Below the pieces are notes generated by a model that saw only the letters and a program-made list of their open reading frames with translations, had not been told where the DNA came from and searched no databases. Shown here in pieces: positions 1 through 11,794 of a stretch of DNA of 54,527 bases. Position 1 is the first letter of the stretch; each line of letters opens with the position of its first letter. Both the position numbers and the translations under genes were made by a program. Source of the stretch: Rhodocyclales bacterium (GTDB lineage: Bacteria > Pseudomonadota > Gammaproteobacteria > Burkholderiales > Rhodocyclaceae); NCBI GenBank assembly GCA_028292505.1, contig JAQGMF010000031.1, positions 1-54,527 of the forward strand, given 5' to 3'.

Positions 1-8
1 TGAATTCA

Positions 9-93
9 TGGTGCCGACGGTGAGACTCGAACTCACACAGCTTGCGCCACCACCCCCTCAAGATGGCGTGTCTACCAATTTCACCACGTCGGC
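9..93 (-). tRNA. leuU: tRNA-Leu (anticodon GAG)
   Basis: On the minus strand this 85-nt sequence folds as a class II (long variable arm) tRNA. The 7-bp acceptor stem GCCGACG/CGTCGGC ends in an encoded CCA. The D-arm contains TGGTAGAC and the T-arm contains GTTCGAGTC. The anticodon loop CTTGAGG gives GAG, reading CUC/CUU leucine codons. It lies about 100 nt downstream of secG, the same neighbour as leuU in E. coli, so co-transcription is likely. Confidence 0.95.
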
Positions 94-193
94 ACGCTCA
101 AAACTGAGCGAATTATACTCGGCGCCAAATTTGCTGCCAAGCAGCAAGAGAGCGTCTACTGCGCCTTTTACAACATGACTACCTGTACTGCGC

Positions 194-538
194 TTACTTT
201 GGGATGTCGCCCGACTTCGGTGCCGAAGCTGCTGGTGCAGCCGCCGGAGCGGATTGCTCGGTCATCGTATCGAGGACGCTGGTCGCCGCCACCGTACGGT
301 GGCTGGCCAAGTAAGTCAGCGACAGGCTGGTCAGGAAAAACAACGTGGCGAGAATCGAAGTTGTGCGACTGAGGAAGTTCGCAGAACCGGAAGCCCCGAA
401 CAGGCTGCCCGACGCACCGCCGCCGAAGGAAGCACCGACATCAGCGCCCTTGCCATGCTGCAGCAGCACGAACACGATGACCGAAAGGCCGACGATGACG
501 TGCACTACGAGTATGAGACTGAACCAGTAACTTCCCAT
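194..538 (-). CDS. secG: Protein translocase subunit SecG
   Basis: SecG is the small accessory subunit of the SecYEG inner-membrane channel and assists SecA-driven export. The 114-residue protein has the family layout. One hydrophobic helix spans about residues 7-27. A Gly/Ser/Ala-rich cytoplasmic loop containing GADVGASFGGG and SLFGASGS follows, then a second helix at about 58-77. The Ala/Pro-rich C-terminal tail is variable in the family. A sigma-70-like promoter lies just upstream, so secG can be transcribed apart from glmM. The order glmM-secG-tRNA-Leu matches E. coli, without the tpiA that often sits here in betaproteobacteria. Confidence 0.95.
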   Translation of the reverse strand: MGSYWFSLILVVHVIVGLSVIVFVLLQHGKGADVGASFGGGASGSLFGASGSANFLSRTTSILATLFFLTSLSLTYLASHRTVAATSVLDTMTEQSAPAAAPAASAPKSGDIPK

Positions 539-565
539 GATTTCCGGGCCAAAAAAAGAAGCGGA

Positions 566-594
566 ATTGTAGCCGCCGCGTCAGACCCGGTCAA
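566..594 (-). promoter_or_regulatory. Sigma-70-type promoter of secG
   Basis: On the minus strand TTGACC (-35, 589-594) and TACAAT (-10, 566-571) are separated by exactly 17 nt. The inferred start lies about 20 nt upstream of the secG ATG. It sits in the 76-nt gap between glmM and secG. Confidence 0.75.
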
Positions 595-614
595 GGATTG
601 GCTTCAATCAGCGT

Positions 615-1967
615 TCACGCAACCGCCTGCGAAATCGCGTCGGCGATGCTGCGCGCAAGCCGCTCGACCTTGTCGGCCTCGCTGCCTTCGACCATCACGC
701 GCAGCAAGGGTTCGGTACCGGAGGGTCGCAGCAATACGCGACCGGCATCGCCCAGCTCCTCGACTGCACTGGCATGTGCCGACTGAATGCTGGCGTTGCC
801 GGCCCAATCGAAACCCGCCGCCATGCGCACATTGATCAGTCGCTGCGGATAGAACGTCATGTCGCTGCACACTTGAGCCAGGGTCTGCCCGGTCTGGCGC
901 AAGGAAGCGAGAACCTGCAAGGCAGAGACGATGCCGTCGCCGGTCGTATGCCGATCCAGGCAGATGATGTGACCGGAGTTCTCGCCACCGAGCTTGCAGC
1001 CCTTCTCCGCCATCATTTCCAGCACGTAGCGGTCGCCGACTTTGGCGCGATGAAATGGCACATTCAGTCGCTCGATGGCGTGTTCGAAACCGAGATTGCT
1101 CATCAGCGTACCGACCACGCCGTCGAGCTGTCCCAATGCATGCTGCGCCTTGGCGATGACGTACAGCAACTTGTCACCGTCATATATCGCACCATTGCTG
1201 TCGCACATCATGAGGCGATCCGCGTCGCCGTCCAGGGAGATGCCAAGATCGGCGCCGCTGCTCAGCACCGCAGCGCTGAGATTGGTCGGCACAGTGGCGC
1301 CGACGCCGTCGTTGATATTGCGGCCGCTCGGTTCGACGCCCACTGGCACGACATCCGCGCCGAGTTCGTGGAACACCTTGGGTGCGATCTTGTAGGCTGC
1401 GCCATTGGCGCAATCCACGGCGATCTTCAGGCCGCGCAGATCGAGGTCATTCGGGAAAGTACTTTTGCAGAATTCGATGTAGCGCCCCGCCGCATCGTCG
1501 ATACGCCGGGCTCGGCCGAGTTGCGCAGAATCGACGCAGCCCATCGGCTCATCGAGATGGGCTTCGATCTCCGACTCGACCGCATCAGGCAATTTGGTGC
1601 CGCCCGCGGAAAAGAATTTTATTCCGTTGTCGTAGTAGGGATTATGCGAGGCGGAGATCACCACACCTGCCTGCAGACGCAGCGCACGCGTCAGATAGGC
1701 CACGGCAGGTGTCGGAATCGGCCCGGCCAGCATGACATCGACGCCGGCGGCGTTGAAGCCCGCTTCCAGCGCGGCTTCCAGCATGTAACCCGAGATACGT
1801 GTGTCTTTGCCGATCAGCACTGCCGGATGGTCGCCAGCCTTGAGCTTCTCGCGTGCCACCAGCGTCTTGCCAGCGGCATATCCCAATCGCATGACGAATT
1901 CCGGCGTGATCGGTGCATCACCCACGCGGCCACGCACGCCATCCGTACCAAAATATTTGCGACCCAT
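615..1967 (-). CDS. glmM: Phosphoglucosamine mutase GlmM
   Basis: GlmM interconverts glucosamine-6-phosphate and glucosamine-1-phosphate in the cytoplasm, feeding UDP-GlcNAc for peptidoglycan and LPS. The 450-residue length is typical. The N-terminus YFGTDGVRG is diagnostic. The phosphoserine loop ISASHNP places the catalytic Ser near residue 107. The metal loop DGDADR, the sugar-binding GGENSGH and the C-terminal phosphate-binding [11 protein letters not shown] are all present. It starts 24 nt after the folP stop, and the folP-glmM-secG order is widely conserved. Nothing is missing or unusual. Confidence 0.97.
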   Translation of the reverse strand: MGRKYFGTDGVRGRVGDAPITPEFVMRLGYAAGKTLVAREKLKAGDHPAVLIGKDTRISGYMLEAALEAGFNAAGVDVMLAGPIPTPAVAYLTRALRLQAGVVISASHNPYYDNGIKFFSAGGTKLPDAVESEIEAHLDEPMGCVDSAQLGRARRIDDAAGRYIEFCKSTFPNDLDLRGLKIAVDCANGAAYKIAPKVFHELGADVVPVGVEPSGRNINDGVGATVPTNLSAAVLSSGADLGISLDGDADRLMMCDSNGAIYDGDKLLYVIAKAQHALGQLDGVVGTLMSNLGFEHAIERLNVPFHRAKVGDRYVLEMMAEKGCKLGGENSGHIICLDRHTTGDGIVSALQVLASLRQTGQTLAQVCSDMTFYPQRLINVRMAAGFDWAGNASIQSAHASAVEELGDAGRVLLRPSGTEPLLRVMVEGSEADKVERLARSIADAISQAVA

Positions 1968-1991
1968 TTCAATTCCTGTCTCGAATGTTTT

Positions 1992-2825
1992 TCATGAATT
2001 CTTGTCGAGCACCGCCATCACACGCAGCGCGTCGCGCGTTGCGGCAACGTCATGCACACGCAGTATCGCAGCGCCACGCTGGGCAGCAAGCACTGCCGCA
2101 GCCACACTGGCGGCGAGGCGCTGGTCGACCGGCTGGTTCGTGATCTGACCCAGCATGGATTTGCGTGATACACCCACCAGCAAGGGATAGCCTAGCCGAC
2201 CCAGATCCGGCAACGCAGCGAACAAGGCGGCGTTGTGCGCCAGTGTCTTGCCAAAACCAAAGCCTGGATCGAGCAGAATACGCTCCGGCGCCACACCGGC
2301 GGTGCGCAATATGTCGCTGCGCTGCCTGAGAAAATCCGCCACTTCGGTCACGACATCGTCGTAGTGCGGCGCGGACTGCATGGTACGCGGCTCGCCCTGC
2401 ATATGCATCAGGCAAATCCCCACGTCGGACTCAGCCACAGCCTCGACAGCACCTGGCTGACGCAATGCGTTGATGTCGTTGACGATGGCTGCGCCAGCAC
2501 GGGCGGCAGCACGCATGACTTCCGGCTTGATCGTGTCGATGGAAAGCGGCACGGACGCCTGCGCCAGCACTTCGACGATGGGCATGACGCGGTCCAGTTC
2601 TTCCTGCAGGCTGACTGCCGCCGCACCTGGCCGCGAAGACTCGCCGCCGATGTCGAGAATATCGGCGCCGTCTGCCATGGCCTGCTCGGCCAGATGCAAG
2701 GCGTTATCCAACTGCCCGGCCACGCCATCTCCTGAAAAGGAATCTGGCGTGATGTTGATGATGGCCATGATGAGCGGCCGATCCAATGCCAGGCGGAAAC
2801 GGCCACAGTGAAACGATGCGCTCAC
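1992..2825 (-). CDS. folP: Dihydropteroate synthase FolP
   Basis: This enzyme condenses p-aminobenzoate with 6-hydroxymethyl-dihydropterin pyrophosphate in folate synthesis and is the sulfonamide target. The 277-residue TIM barrel shows the two family signatures: INITPDSFSGDG near residue 25 and a region around DIGGESSRPGA, where SSRPGA is the PABA/sulfonamide loop. LDPGFGFGKT and GVSRKSML are the later pterin-binding and catalytic motifs. The start is GTG, giving a length close to the E. coli enzyme. The Shine-Dalgarno is weak. It is separated from ftsH by a factor-independent terminator, so it may depend on readthrough or a local promoter. Confidence 0.96.
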   Translation of the reverse strand: MSASFHCGRFRLALDRPLIMAIINITPDSFSGDGVAGQLDNALHLAEQAMADGADILDIGGESSRPGAAAVSLQEELDRVMPIVEVLAQASVPLSIDTIKPEVMRAAARAGAAIVNDINALRQPGAVEAVAESDVGICLMHMQGEPRTMQSAPHYDDVVTEVADFLRQRSDILRTAGVAPERILLDPGFGFGKTLAHNAALFAALPDLGRLGYPLLVGVSRKSMLGQITNQPVDQRLAASVAAAVLAAQRGAAILRVHDVAATRDALRVMAVLDKNS

Positions 2826-2850
2826 GATGTTCGGATACTTTGCTCTATCG

Positions 2851-2884
2851 AAAAAAGAAATGGCTCCGGCGAGGCGGAGCCATT
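2851..2884 (-). terminator. Rho-independent terminator after ftsH
   Basis: On the minus strand a perfect 10-bp stem (AATGGCTCCG/CGGAGCCATT) with a 6-nt loop is followed by TCTTTTTT. It begins about 20 nt past the ftsH stop and lies upstream of folP. Confidence 0.85.
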
Positions 2885-2903
2885 GTGAAGTGCAGCTTGG
2901 CGA

Positions 2904-4802
<1,899 letters not shown>

Positions 4803-4944
4803 GGTGTTTCCTCACTGCCCCGCCTTATCGGGGGCCTCAGTACTGCAAAAATACCGCAAAAAAATCGCTGTCCGCAATTCAACCGCCGCCACAGCAGACC
4901 CATTCTATGCCCGTTCGTTCCTGCGCATCAATTGTGGCTTGCAA

Positions 4945-5574
4945 TCATTCCGATTGCGGCAAATGCTCCAGACCCAGCAGATAGACCTCCGCGCTACGGT
5001 CACGCGATGCCTGAGGCTTGCGGGCATGGACTACACCAAACTGTTTTTGCATGGCTTGGCGGTATTCCACATAGCCGGCACCCTGAAACAATTTGATCAA
5101 CATGCTGCCGCCAGGGCGCAGGTGATTCGCTGCAAAGTCCAATGCCAACTCGGCCAGATGCATCATACGGCCATCATCGCTCACCGAGACTCCCGATATG
5201 TTGGGGGCCATATCGGACAAAACAAGGTCAACGCGGCGCCCGCCAAGTAGTTTCTCGAATTCGGCCAGCACCGCGTCCTCGCGAAAATCGCCTTGCAGGA
5301 AAGTGACGCCCGGCAGCGGCTCGATTGGCAAGAGATCGAGTGCCAGTAGCAGGCCTCCAGGCTGGATGCGCCGGGCGGCGATCTGACTCCATGAACCGGG
5401 CGCCGCGCCGAGGTCTACGACCACCATGCCGGGCTTGAGCAGCCGGTCTTTCTCGCCTATTTCGATGAGCTTGTAAGCGGCACGTGAACGGAACCCATCG
5501 GCCTTGGCTTTCTGCACCCAAGGGTCGTTGATGTGCTCCATCATCCAGCCTTTGCTGGTTTTTGTGCGCTTCAT
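4945..5574 (-). CDS. rlmE: 23S rRNA (uridine-2'-O-)-methyltransferase RlmE
   Basis: RlmE (FtsJ/RrmJ) methylates U2552 in the 23S rRNA A-loop during late 50S assembly, using S-adenosylmethionine. The 209-residue length equals that of the E. coli enzyme. The SAM motif [11 protein letters not shown] is present. The catalytic K-D-K-E set is visible: Lys in RAAYKLIE, Asp in DMAPNISG, Lys in MLIKLFQG and Glu in SAEVYLLG. It is divergent from yhbY (78-nt gap) and runs into ftsH after 142 nt, matching the E. coli yhbY/rlmE/ftsH locus. Confidence 0.96.
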   Translation of the reverse strand: MKRTKTSKGWMMEHINDPWVQKAKADGFRSRAAYKLIEIGEKDRLLKPGMVVVDLGAAPGSWSQIAARRIQPGGLLLALDLLPIEPLPGVTFLQGDFREDAVLAEFEKLLGGRRVDLVLSDMAPNISGVSVSDDGRMMHLAELALDFAANHLRPGGSMLIKLFQGAGYVEYRQAMQKQFGVVHARKPQASRDRSAEVYLLGLEHLPQSE

Positions 5575-5652
5575 TGTGTTCCTCTGTTACCAAATCGCGC
5601 TGTTTTGAACGGGATACAAACTACAATCACGGTTTATCAGGAATTCACTTCA

Positions 5653-6096
5653 ATGTTCGAACTCAAACCCGCGCAGCGTCGCGAACTTCGCGCCCGCGCC
5701 CACCACCTCGATCCTGTCGTCAGCATTGCCGGCAACGGCCTGAGCGCAACAGTCCTCAAGGAAATCGAGCTTGCGCTCAAAGCGCATGAACTGATCAAGA
5801 TCCGCGTCTATGGCGACGACCGCGAAACGCGCATGGGCTATCTGCTGGAAATCTGCTCCAAGCTAGACTGCGCGCCGGTACAGAACATCGGCAAGTTGCT
5901 TGTCATATTCAAGCCGGACACGTCGGTGAAAACAGCGCCTGCGGCACCCGCGAAAAAATCGTCGGGCAAGGCTACGCCCGCACGACCCAGCAGACCGACG
6001 ACCTTCAAGCCACCGCGAGCCGGCCTGCGTGGCACCTCGGAGCGGCATCGCAAGGCACCATTGGGAAGTGATCGCGCCAAGAAAAGCGCTCGCTGA
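5653..6096 (+). CDS. yhbY: YhbY-type ribosome assembly RNA-binding protein
   Basis: This is a CRM-domain protein that binds pre-50S particles. Residues 1-95 are the domain, with HHLDPVVSIAGNGLS, the IKIRVYGDD segment and a C-terminal KLLVIFKP strand. The remaining 50 residues are a basic Lys/Pro/Ala tail absent from the short E. coli protein and common in betaproteobacteria; it may add RNA affinity. I chose the ATG at 5653 (MFELKPAQRREL), which matches the domain edge. The frame is open further upstream but not family-like. It is divergent from rlmE and converges on the DUF4149 gene through a shared hairpin. Confidence 0.92.
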   Translation: MFELKPAQRRELRARAHHLDPVVSIAGNGLSATVLKEIELALKAHELIKIRVYGDDRETRMGYLLEICSKLDCAPVQNIGKLLVIFKPDTSVKTAPAAPAKKSSGKATPARPSRPTTFKPPRAGLRGTSERHRKAPLGSDRAKKSAR

Positions 6097-6106
6097 CCTT
6101 ACCGAC

Positions 6107-6129
6107 GGCGGGTTGCTTTGCAGCCCGCC
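6107..6129. terminator. Bidirectional hairpin between yhbY and DUF4149 gene
   Basis: GGCGGGTTGC-TTT-GCAGCCCGCC forms a 10-bp stem with one G-T pair. It fills the 33-nt gap between two convergent genes. There is no long T-run, so strength is uncertain. Confidence 0.55.
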
Positions 6130-6585
6130 CTAACGCTTGAATAACTGCGTCACCAGCGCCACACCAAGCACGCTCTGTATCACGTACAACACGCCCGACA
6201 CACCGTGCCAAGCGTAAAAACGATTGCGCAGCACGCTCTCCATGACTTCGCGCGGCAAGGCCGCAGCCTTCAGATGGGCAAGAATCGGCGTGATACCAAA
6301 ATGGCCGGCGAGCGTCAGCAGCAGCATCACCAGAATCAGCCAGAAGACCGCGGTCTTCATGGCGCTGGCACCTTCGCGCGCAAATAGGTAGATCAGCGCA
6401 TAAGCCGCTGCCCCGATGCCCACCCAGGCGACGACCGCAAACAGTGCACCTGCCAGATTGCCTGCAAGTATGTGGTCACCCAGCTGGCGGAACAGGATAG
6501 GTGCGGCGATGAAACCGATGGCCCAAAGTGCGCCGACCCACAATGTCACCGCAATGACAAACAGATAAGCCGTGATGCGTGTCAT
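6130..6585 (-). CDS. DUF4149 family membrane protein
   Basis: This 151-residue integral membrane protein has four predicted helices (about 4-26, 45-65, 76-98 and 125-147). It belongs to the DUF4149/TMEM205-like family of unknown function, which commonly sits next to greA and carAB in betaproteobacteria. The start at 6585 (MTRITAYLF) lies 4 nt after the greA stop and gives a family-length protein; the open frame extends 24 codons upstream into greA but is not expected to be used. It is probably the last gene of the carA-carB-greA operon. The role is unknown. Confidence 0.85.
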   Translation of the reverse strand: MTRITAYLFVIAVTLWVGALWAIGFIAAPILFRQLGDHILAGNLAGALFAVVAWVGIGAAAYALIYLFAREGASAMKTAVFWLILVMLLLTLAGHFGITPILAHLKAAALPREVMESVLRNRFYAWHGVSGVLYVIQSVLGVALVTQLFKR

Positions 6586-6589
6586 GTGC

Positions 6590-7066
6590 TCAGATGTATT
6601 TGACGTCAAGCACTTCGTAGGAGCGCACGCCGCCCGGTGCCTGCACATCCGCGACATCTCCCGCGAACTTGCCGATCAGGGCGCGCGCGATGGGCGAAGA
6701 GATCGAGATCTTGCCGTTCTTCAGACTCGCCTCATCGTCGCCGACGATTTGATAAGTCACTTTTTCGCCCGACTCCAGATCTTCGAGCGCCACCGTCGCG
6801 CCGAAAACGCAACGACCATCCGCGTCCAATAATTTGGGATCGATGATCTGGGCAACCGAGAGCTTGCTGTCGATTTCTTTGATGCGTCCTTCTACGAAGC
6901 CCTGGCGCTCCTTGGCGGCATCGTATTCGGCGTTCTCGGAAAGATCGCCGTGCGAACGCGCCTCGGCAATCGCCTCGATGACGCGTGGACGCTCAACAGT
7001 CTTGAGCTGGTGCAGTTCGGCGCGGAGCATTTCTACGCCTTTGACGGTAATTGGAATGCTTGCCAT
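6590..7066 (-). CDS. greA: Transcription elongation factor GreA
   Basis: GreA enters the RNA polymerase secondary channel and stimulates cleavage of backtracked transcripts. The 158 residues match the family exactly. The N-terminal coiled coil begins [18 protein letters not shown] and its tip holds the acidic motif [13 protein letters not shown]. The C-terminal FKBP-like domain includes [10 protein letters not shown]. It starts 5 nt after the carB stop and is followed within 4 nt by the DUF4149 gene, so it is translationally tied to the carbamoyl-phosphate synthase operon. Confidence 0.97.
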   Translation of the reverse strand: MASIPITVKGVEMLRAELHQLKTVERPRVIEAIAEARSHGDLSENAEYDAAKERQGFVEGRIKEIDSKLSVAQIIDPKLLDADGRCVFGATVALEDLESGEKVTYQIVGDDEASLKNGKISISSPIARALIGKFAGDVADVQAPGGVRSYEVLDVKYI

Positions 7067-7071
7067 GGTCT

Positions 7072-10000
7072 TTATCTGTTCAGTTCCGCGTGCAAGCTCT
7101 GCAGCGAATATGTTTCAAGGACGGCGAGATGATGCATGCCCATGCAGGCGGCGCGCGCACCTTCGATGGTCGTGTAGACCGTCACCTTCGCCGCAAGTGC
7201 ACTGGTACGGATCGAGCGTGAATCGACGATTGCCTGACGCTTCTCTTCCACCGTGTTTATGACAAGTGCAATTTCATTGTTTTTGATCATATCCACAATG
7301 TGCGGACGCCCTTCCATCACCTTGTTCACGGCTGTGACTTCGATACCGGCCGACTGCAGGTGGCCCGCCGTGCCCTTGGTAGCCACCAGCGTGAAACCCA
7401 GGTCGATCAATTCGCGCGCCACTTCGACAGCCTTGGGACGATCCGCCGGTTTGACGCTGATGAACACGCGTCCGCCCGAAGGCAGACGCGTGCCTGCCGC
7501 GATCTGGCTCTTGACGAAGGCTTCGGCAAAGCTGCGACCGATGCCCATGACTTCACCCGTCGATTTCATCTCCGGTCCGAGAATGGTATCGACACCGGGG
7601 AATTTATTGAAGGGGAATACCGCTTCCTTGACGCAGTAATACGGCGGCACGATCTCGCCCTTCACGCCCTGCTCCGCCAGGGTCTGTCCGGCCATGCAAC
7701 GCGCCGCGATCTTGGCCAGCGGCAGCGAACAGGCCTTGGAAACGAAGGGCACCGTGCGCGAAGCACGCGGGTTCACTTCGAGCACATAGACGACTGCATT
7801 TTCGCCCTTGCCCTGAATCGCGAACTGCACGTTCATCAAGCCGACCACGCTGAGGCCGCGTGCCATCACCGCGGTCTGGCGACGCAGTTCGTCCTGCAGT
7901 TCCTTCGACAAGGTGTAAGGCGGCAACGAACAGGCCGAGTCGCCGGAGTGCACGCCCGCTTGTTCGATATGTTCCATGATGCCGCCGATCATCACCTGCT
8001 TGCCATCGGACAAGGCATCGACGTCGACCTCGACGGCATCATTGAGGAAGCGATCGAGCAGCACCGGCGAATCGTTGGAGACCTTGACGGCCTCGCGCAT
8101 ATAGCGCTCCAGATCCTTCTGCTCGTGCACGATTTCCATGGCACGACCACCCAGCACATATGACGGACGCACGACCAGCGGATAACCGATTTCTGCGGCA
8201 AGACGCACGGCTTCTTCCGGCGCGCGCGCCGTGCGATTCGGCGGCTGCTTCAGACCCCACTCCACCAGCAATTTCTGGAAGCGCTCGCGGTCTTCCGCCG
8301 CGTCGATCATGTCTGGGCTGGTGCCGATGATGGGCACGCCGTTGGCTTCGAGTTCGCGCGCCCTTTTCAGCGGCGTCTGGCCACCGAATTGCACGATCAC
8401 GCCGACGGGTTTTTCGACGGCGACGATTTCGAGAATGTCTTCCAGCGTGACCGGCTCGAAGTACAGACGGTCCGACGTATCGTAGTCGGTCGACACGGTT
8501 TCGGGATTACAGTTGACCATGATGGTTTCATAACCATCTTCGCGCAGCGCCAGCGCTGCATGCACGCAGCAGTAGTCGAACTCGATACCCTGACCGATGC
8601 GGTTTGGGCCACCGCCCAGCACCATGATCTTCTTGCGATTGGTCGGCGCCGCTTCGCACTCTTCTTCGTATGTCGAATACATATACGCGGTATTCGAGGC
8701 AAACTCTGCCGCACAGGTATCGACACGCTTGTAAACCGGCCGCACACCCAGACCGTGACGATGCAGGCGCACCGCCGTTTCGTCGGTGGCCAGCAACTTG
8801 GCGAGGCGGCGATCGGAAAAACCACGGCGCTTGAAGTCGCGCAGCTCACCGACTTGCAGGCTCTTCAGCGAACGCCCGACCAGTGTCTTTTCGCGACGCA
8901 CAAGGTCCTCGATTTGCGCCAGGAACCACGGGTCGATCTTGGTCAGCGCGAACACCTGGTCCAGCGTCATGCCTTCGCGGAAGGCCTGGCCCACATACCA
9001 GATGCGATGCGCGCCGGGGTTAGCCATTTCCTGTTCAAGCTCTTCGCGGTCGCACTCGATTTCGCCCAACCCATACGAGCCGACTTCGAGACCGCGCAAG
9101 GCTTTCTGGAACGACTCCTGGAAGGTGCGGCCCATCGCCATGACCTCGCCCACCGACTTCATCTGCGTGGTCAGGCGATCATTGGCCAGCGGGAACTTCT
9201 CGAATGCAAAACGCGGAATCTTGGTAACGATGTAGTCGATGGAGGGCTCGAATGACGCCGGCGTAACGCCACCGGTGATGTCGTTCCTCAGCTCGTCCAG
9301 CGTGAAGCCGACAGCCAGCTTGGCGGCGATCTTGGCAATCGGAAAACCCGTGGCCTTGGACGCCAGCGCCGAAGAGCGTGACACGCGCGGATTCATCTCG
9401 ATGACAATCAGGCGACCGTCCTTCGGATTCACCGCGAACTGCACGTTGGAGCCACCCGTATCCACACCGATCTCACGCAATACCGCGATCGATGCATTGC
9501 GCATGATCTGGTATTCCTTGTCGGTCAGCGTCTGTGCCGGTGCGATGGTGATCGAGTCGCCGGTATGCACGCCCATCGGGTCGAGGTTTTCGATGGAACA
9601 GACGATTATGCAATTGTCCTTGCGGTCGCGCACCACCTCCATCTCGAATTCTTTCCAGCCCAGCAGCGACTCTTCGATGAGTAGCTCGCGTGTCGGCGAA
9701 AGATCGAGACCGCGCGTACAGATCTCGTTGAATTCCTCGATGTTGTAAGCGATACCGCCGCCGGTGCCGCCCATCGTGAATGACGGACGAATAATTGCCG
9801 GAAAGCCAAGCTTGGCCTGCACGGCAAGCGCTTCTTCCAGGCTGTGGGCAATGCCGGAGCGCGCGGATTCGAGGCCGATCTTAGTCATCGCGTCCTTGAA
9901 CTTCAAGCGGTCTTCAGCCTTGTCGATGGCCTCGGGCGTAGCGCCGATCAGCTCGACCTTGTACTTTTCCAACACGCCATTGCGCCACAGATCGAGCGCG

Positions 10001-10293
10001 CAGTTCAGCGCAGTCTGGCCGCCCATCGTCGGCAATACGGCATCGGGACGCTCTTTCTCGATGATGCGCTCGACCACCTGCCAAGTGATCGGCTCGATGT
10101 AGGTCACGTCGGCCATGTTCGGGTCGGTCATGATCGTGGCCGGATTGCTGTTGACCAGGATGACCTTGTAACCCTCGTCGCGCAGCGCCTTGCAGGCTTG
10201 CGCGCCGGAGTAATCGAACTCGCAGGCCTGACCGATGATAATCGGTCCGGCGCCGATGATGAGAATTGACTGAATATCTGTCCGCTTGGCCAT
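7072..10293 (-). CDS. carB: Carbamoyl-phosphate synthase large subunit CarB
   Basis: CarB uses ammonia from CarA, bicarbonate and two ATP to make carbamoyl phosphate for arginine and pyrimidines. The 1073-residue protein is two homologous ATP-grasp halves. The first begins [20 protein letters not shown] and the second [19 protein letters not shown] near 555. Repeated motifs [10 protein letters not shown] and [10 protein letters not shown] mark them. A C-terminal methylglyoxal-synthase-like allosteric domain starts near 935 ([13 protein letters not shown]). The ATG at 10293 (MAKRTDIQ) matches the family start; an in-frame start 11 codons upstream is less likely. It is 84 nt after carA. Confidence 0.97.
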   Translation of the reverse strand: MAKRTDIQSILIIGAGPIIIGQACEFDYSGAQACKALRDEGYKVILVNSNPATIMTDPNMADVTYIEPITWQVVERIIEKERPDAVLPTMGGQTALNCALDLWRNGVLEKYKVELIGATPEAIDKAEDRLKFKDAMTKIGLESARSGIAHSLEEALAVQAKLGFPAIIRPSFTMGGTGGGIAYNIEEFNEICTRGLDLSPTRELLIEESLLGWKEFEMEVVRDRKDNCIIVCSIENLDPMGVHTGDSITIAPAQTLTDKEYQIMRNASIAVLREIGVDTGGSNVQFAVNPKDGRLIVIEMNPRVSRSSALASKATGFPIAKIAAKLAVGFTLDELRNDITGGVTPASFEPSIDYIVTKIPRFAFEKFPLANDRLTTQMKSVGEVMAMGRTFQESFQKALRGLEVGSYGLGEIECDREELEQEMANPGAHRIWYVGQAFREGMTLDQVFALTKIDPWFLAQIEDLVRREKTLVGRSLKSLQVGELRDFKRRGFSDRRLAKLLATDETAVRLHRHGLGVRPVYKRVDTCAAEFASNTAYMYSTYEEECEAAPTNRKKIMVLGGGPNRIGQGIEFDYCCVHAALALREDGYETIMVNCNPETVSTDYDTSDRLYFEPVTLEDILEIVAVEKPVGVIVQFGGQTPLKRARELEANGVPIIGTSPDMIDAAEDRERFQKLLVEWGLKQPPNRTARAPEEAVRLAAEIGYPLVVRPSYVLGGRAMEIVHEQKDLERYMREAVKVSNDSPVLLDRFLNDAVEVDVDALSDGKQVMIGGIMEHIEQAGVHSGDSACSLPPYTLSKELQDELRRQTAVMARGLSVVGLMNVQFAIQGKGENAVVYVLEVNPRASRTVPFVSKACSLPLAKIAARCMAGQTLAEQGVKGEIVPPYYCVKEAVFPFNKFPGVDTILGPEMKSTGEVMGIGRSFAEAFVKSQIAAGTRLPSGGRVFISVKPADRPKAVEVARELIDLGFTLVATKGTAGHLQSAGIEVTAVNKVMEGRPHIVDMIKNNEIALVINTVEEKRQAIVDSRSIRTSALAAKVTVYTTIEGARAACMGMHHLAVLETYSLQSLHAELNR

Positions 10294-10377
10294 ATCAATA
10301 CCTGAATTGCATGAGGCGTTCGGCACGCGGCAAGTCCGCGTCCGTGCGCTTTATTATTTTATGTGTGTGCCATATTT

Positions 10378-11523
10378 TTACTTACGTGCCATTTCCATCA
10401 GACCGATGAATCGGTCGAACAGGTAGGACACGTCGCCAGGCCCCGGACTCGCCTCGGGATGTCCCTGGAAGCACAGCGCCGGGCGATCAGTCCACACCAG
10501 CCCCTGCAGGCTACCGTCGAAAAGCGACACGTGGCTGCTACGCACATTGGCAGGCAGCGTCGCGACGTCTACTTCGAAACCGTGATTCTGGCTGGTGATC
10601 AACACACGGCCGGAATCGAGATCTTTCACGGGATGATTGCCGCCGTGATGGCCGAACTTCATCTTGCGCGTCTTCGCGCCCGCTGCCAGACCCATGATCT
10701 GGTGGCCAAGACAGATACCGAAGGTCGGCAGCTTGCGTTCCAGAAACTGCCGCGACGCTTCGATTGCGTAGTCGCAAGGCTCCGGATCGCCAGGGCCGTT
10801 GGAGAGGAAAACACCATCCGGATTCATGGCAAAAACTTCGGCTGCCGAGGTCTGCGCCGGCACGACGGTGAGCTTGCAACCGCGCTGCGCCAGCATGTGC
10901 AGGATGTTGCGCTTTACGCCAAAGTCATAAGCGACAACATGGAACCTGGCTTCGGCCTGCTCGACGTAGCCCTTGCCCAGCTTCCACTCACCGCTGCTCC
11001 AGGGATAGGACTTCTGCGTGCTCACGACCTTGGCCAGATCCATGCCGGCCAAGCCCGGAAAACCGCGCGCCTCGGCGACGGCCGCTTCGGCATTGAGCTC
11101 GGTGAGGCTTGCAGCTGTCATCACGCAACCGGCCTGTGCACCCTTCTCGCGCAAGATGCGCGTCAGCTTGCGGGTGTCGATGCCTGCTATGCCGACGACA
11201 TTCTGCGATTGCATGTACTCATCGAGACCGCCTTGCGAACGGAAGCTCGAAATGCGGATCGGCAGATCGCGGATGATCAGCCCGGCGGCGTAGACTCGAC
11301 TCGATTCGGCATCGTCGGCATTGACACCGACATTGCCGACGTGGGGATGCGTCAGCGTCACGATCTGGCGCGCGTAAGACGGGTCGGTCAGGATTTCCTG
11401 GTAGCCGGTGATCGAGGTGTTGAACACCACTTCGCCGACCGTCTTGCCCGTCGCGCCGAGGCCCTGTCCGTAAAACACTGTGCCATCGGCAAGAGCGAGC
11501 AAGGCATGCAAGGTGTCGAGCAC
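10378..11523 (-). CDS. carA: Carbamoyl-phosphate synthase small (glutaminase) subunit CarA
   Basis: CarA hydrolyses glutamine and channels ammonia to CarB. The N-terminal half carries the family sequences [12 protein letters not shown] and [11 protein letters not shown]. The C-terminal class I glutaminase has the nucleophile Cys in FGICLGHQ near residue 265 and the His/Glu pair in [12 protein letters not shown] chose the GTG at 11523 because AGGAG lies 8 nt upstream and the resulting 381 residues match E. coli (382). The frame is open 58 codons further but that extension is not CarA-like. The leader contains a promoter and a close terminator-like hairpin. Confidence 0.95.
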   Translation of the reverse strand: MLDTLHALLALADGTVFYGQGLGATGKTVGEVVFNTSITGYQEILTDPSYARQIVTLTHPHVGNVGVNADDAESSRVYAAGLIIRDLPIRISSFRSQGGLDEYMQSQNVVGIAGIDTRKLTRILREKGAQAGCVMTAASLTELNAEAAVAEARGFPGLAGMDLAKVVSTQKSYPWSSGEWKLGKGYVEQAEARFHVVAYDFGVKRNILHMLAQRGCKLTVVPAQTSAAEVFAMNPDGVFLSNGPGDPEPCDYAIEASRQFLERKLPTFGICLGHQIMGLAAGAKTRKMKFGHHGGNHPVKDLDSGRVLITSQNHGFEVDVATLPANVRSSHVSLFDGSLQGLVWTDRPALCFQGHPEASPGPGDVSYLFDRFIGLMEMARK

Positions 11524-11656
11524 GTTAAAACTCCTGAAATCTGGGGGTGCTAAATTGCGTCGATTCTGCTGATCACTGCCGTCTGCCGCTGTCCGGATGA
11601 ATCCACGCAGCGCCGTTGCGACTTGCCGATACGACGGTGTCGCGAAGCAGTGACGT

Positions 11657-11691
11657 AAAAAACGGGACGGTCCCCAACTGGGCCCATCCCG
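11657..11691 (-). terminator. Hairpin plus T-run in the carA leader
   Basis: On the minus strand CGGGATGG/CCGTCCCG (one G-T pair, 13-nt loop) is followed by six T residues. It lies about 105 nt past the stop of the hybrid kinase gene and about 12 nt after the predicted carA start site. It can terminate the kinase transcript, act as an attenuator for carA, or both. Confidence 0.7.
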
Positions 11692-11709
11692 CTTCAATGA
11701 ATTTTGTGG

Positions 11710-11738
11710 ATTGTAGCTTTTTGCTCGGTTTCGGGCAA
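11710..11738 (-). promoter_or_regulatory. Sigma-70-type promoter upstream of carA
   Basis: On the minus strand TTGCCC (11733-11738) and TACAAT (11710-11715) are 17 nt apart. The predicted start near 11703 is about 180 nt upstream of the carA GTG and immediately upstream of the hairpin at 11657-11691. The remaining leader shows no clear leader peptide. Confidence 0.6.
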
Positions 11739-11794
11739 TGGCGGAGCGTCGTGGCGCAGCCGCGAGGCGTTCATCAGTGTCGTCGGATCGGGCG

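Noticed and set aside
774..1997. Long plus-strand open frame opposite glmM
   Set aside because: It is antisense to a complete, motif-bearing glmM and its translation has no family features. GC-rich third positions create such frames here.
4803..4944. Sigma-32 heat-shock promoter for ftsH
   Set aside because: A CCCCGATAA resembles a -10, but no CTTGAA-like -35 lies at the right distance.
10363..11553. Long plus-strand open frame opposite carA
   Set aside because: Antisense shadow of carA with no recognisable domain, start context or neighbour logic.
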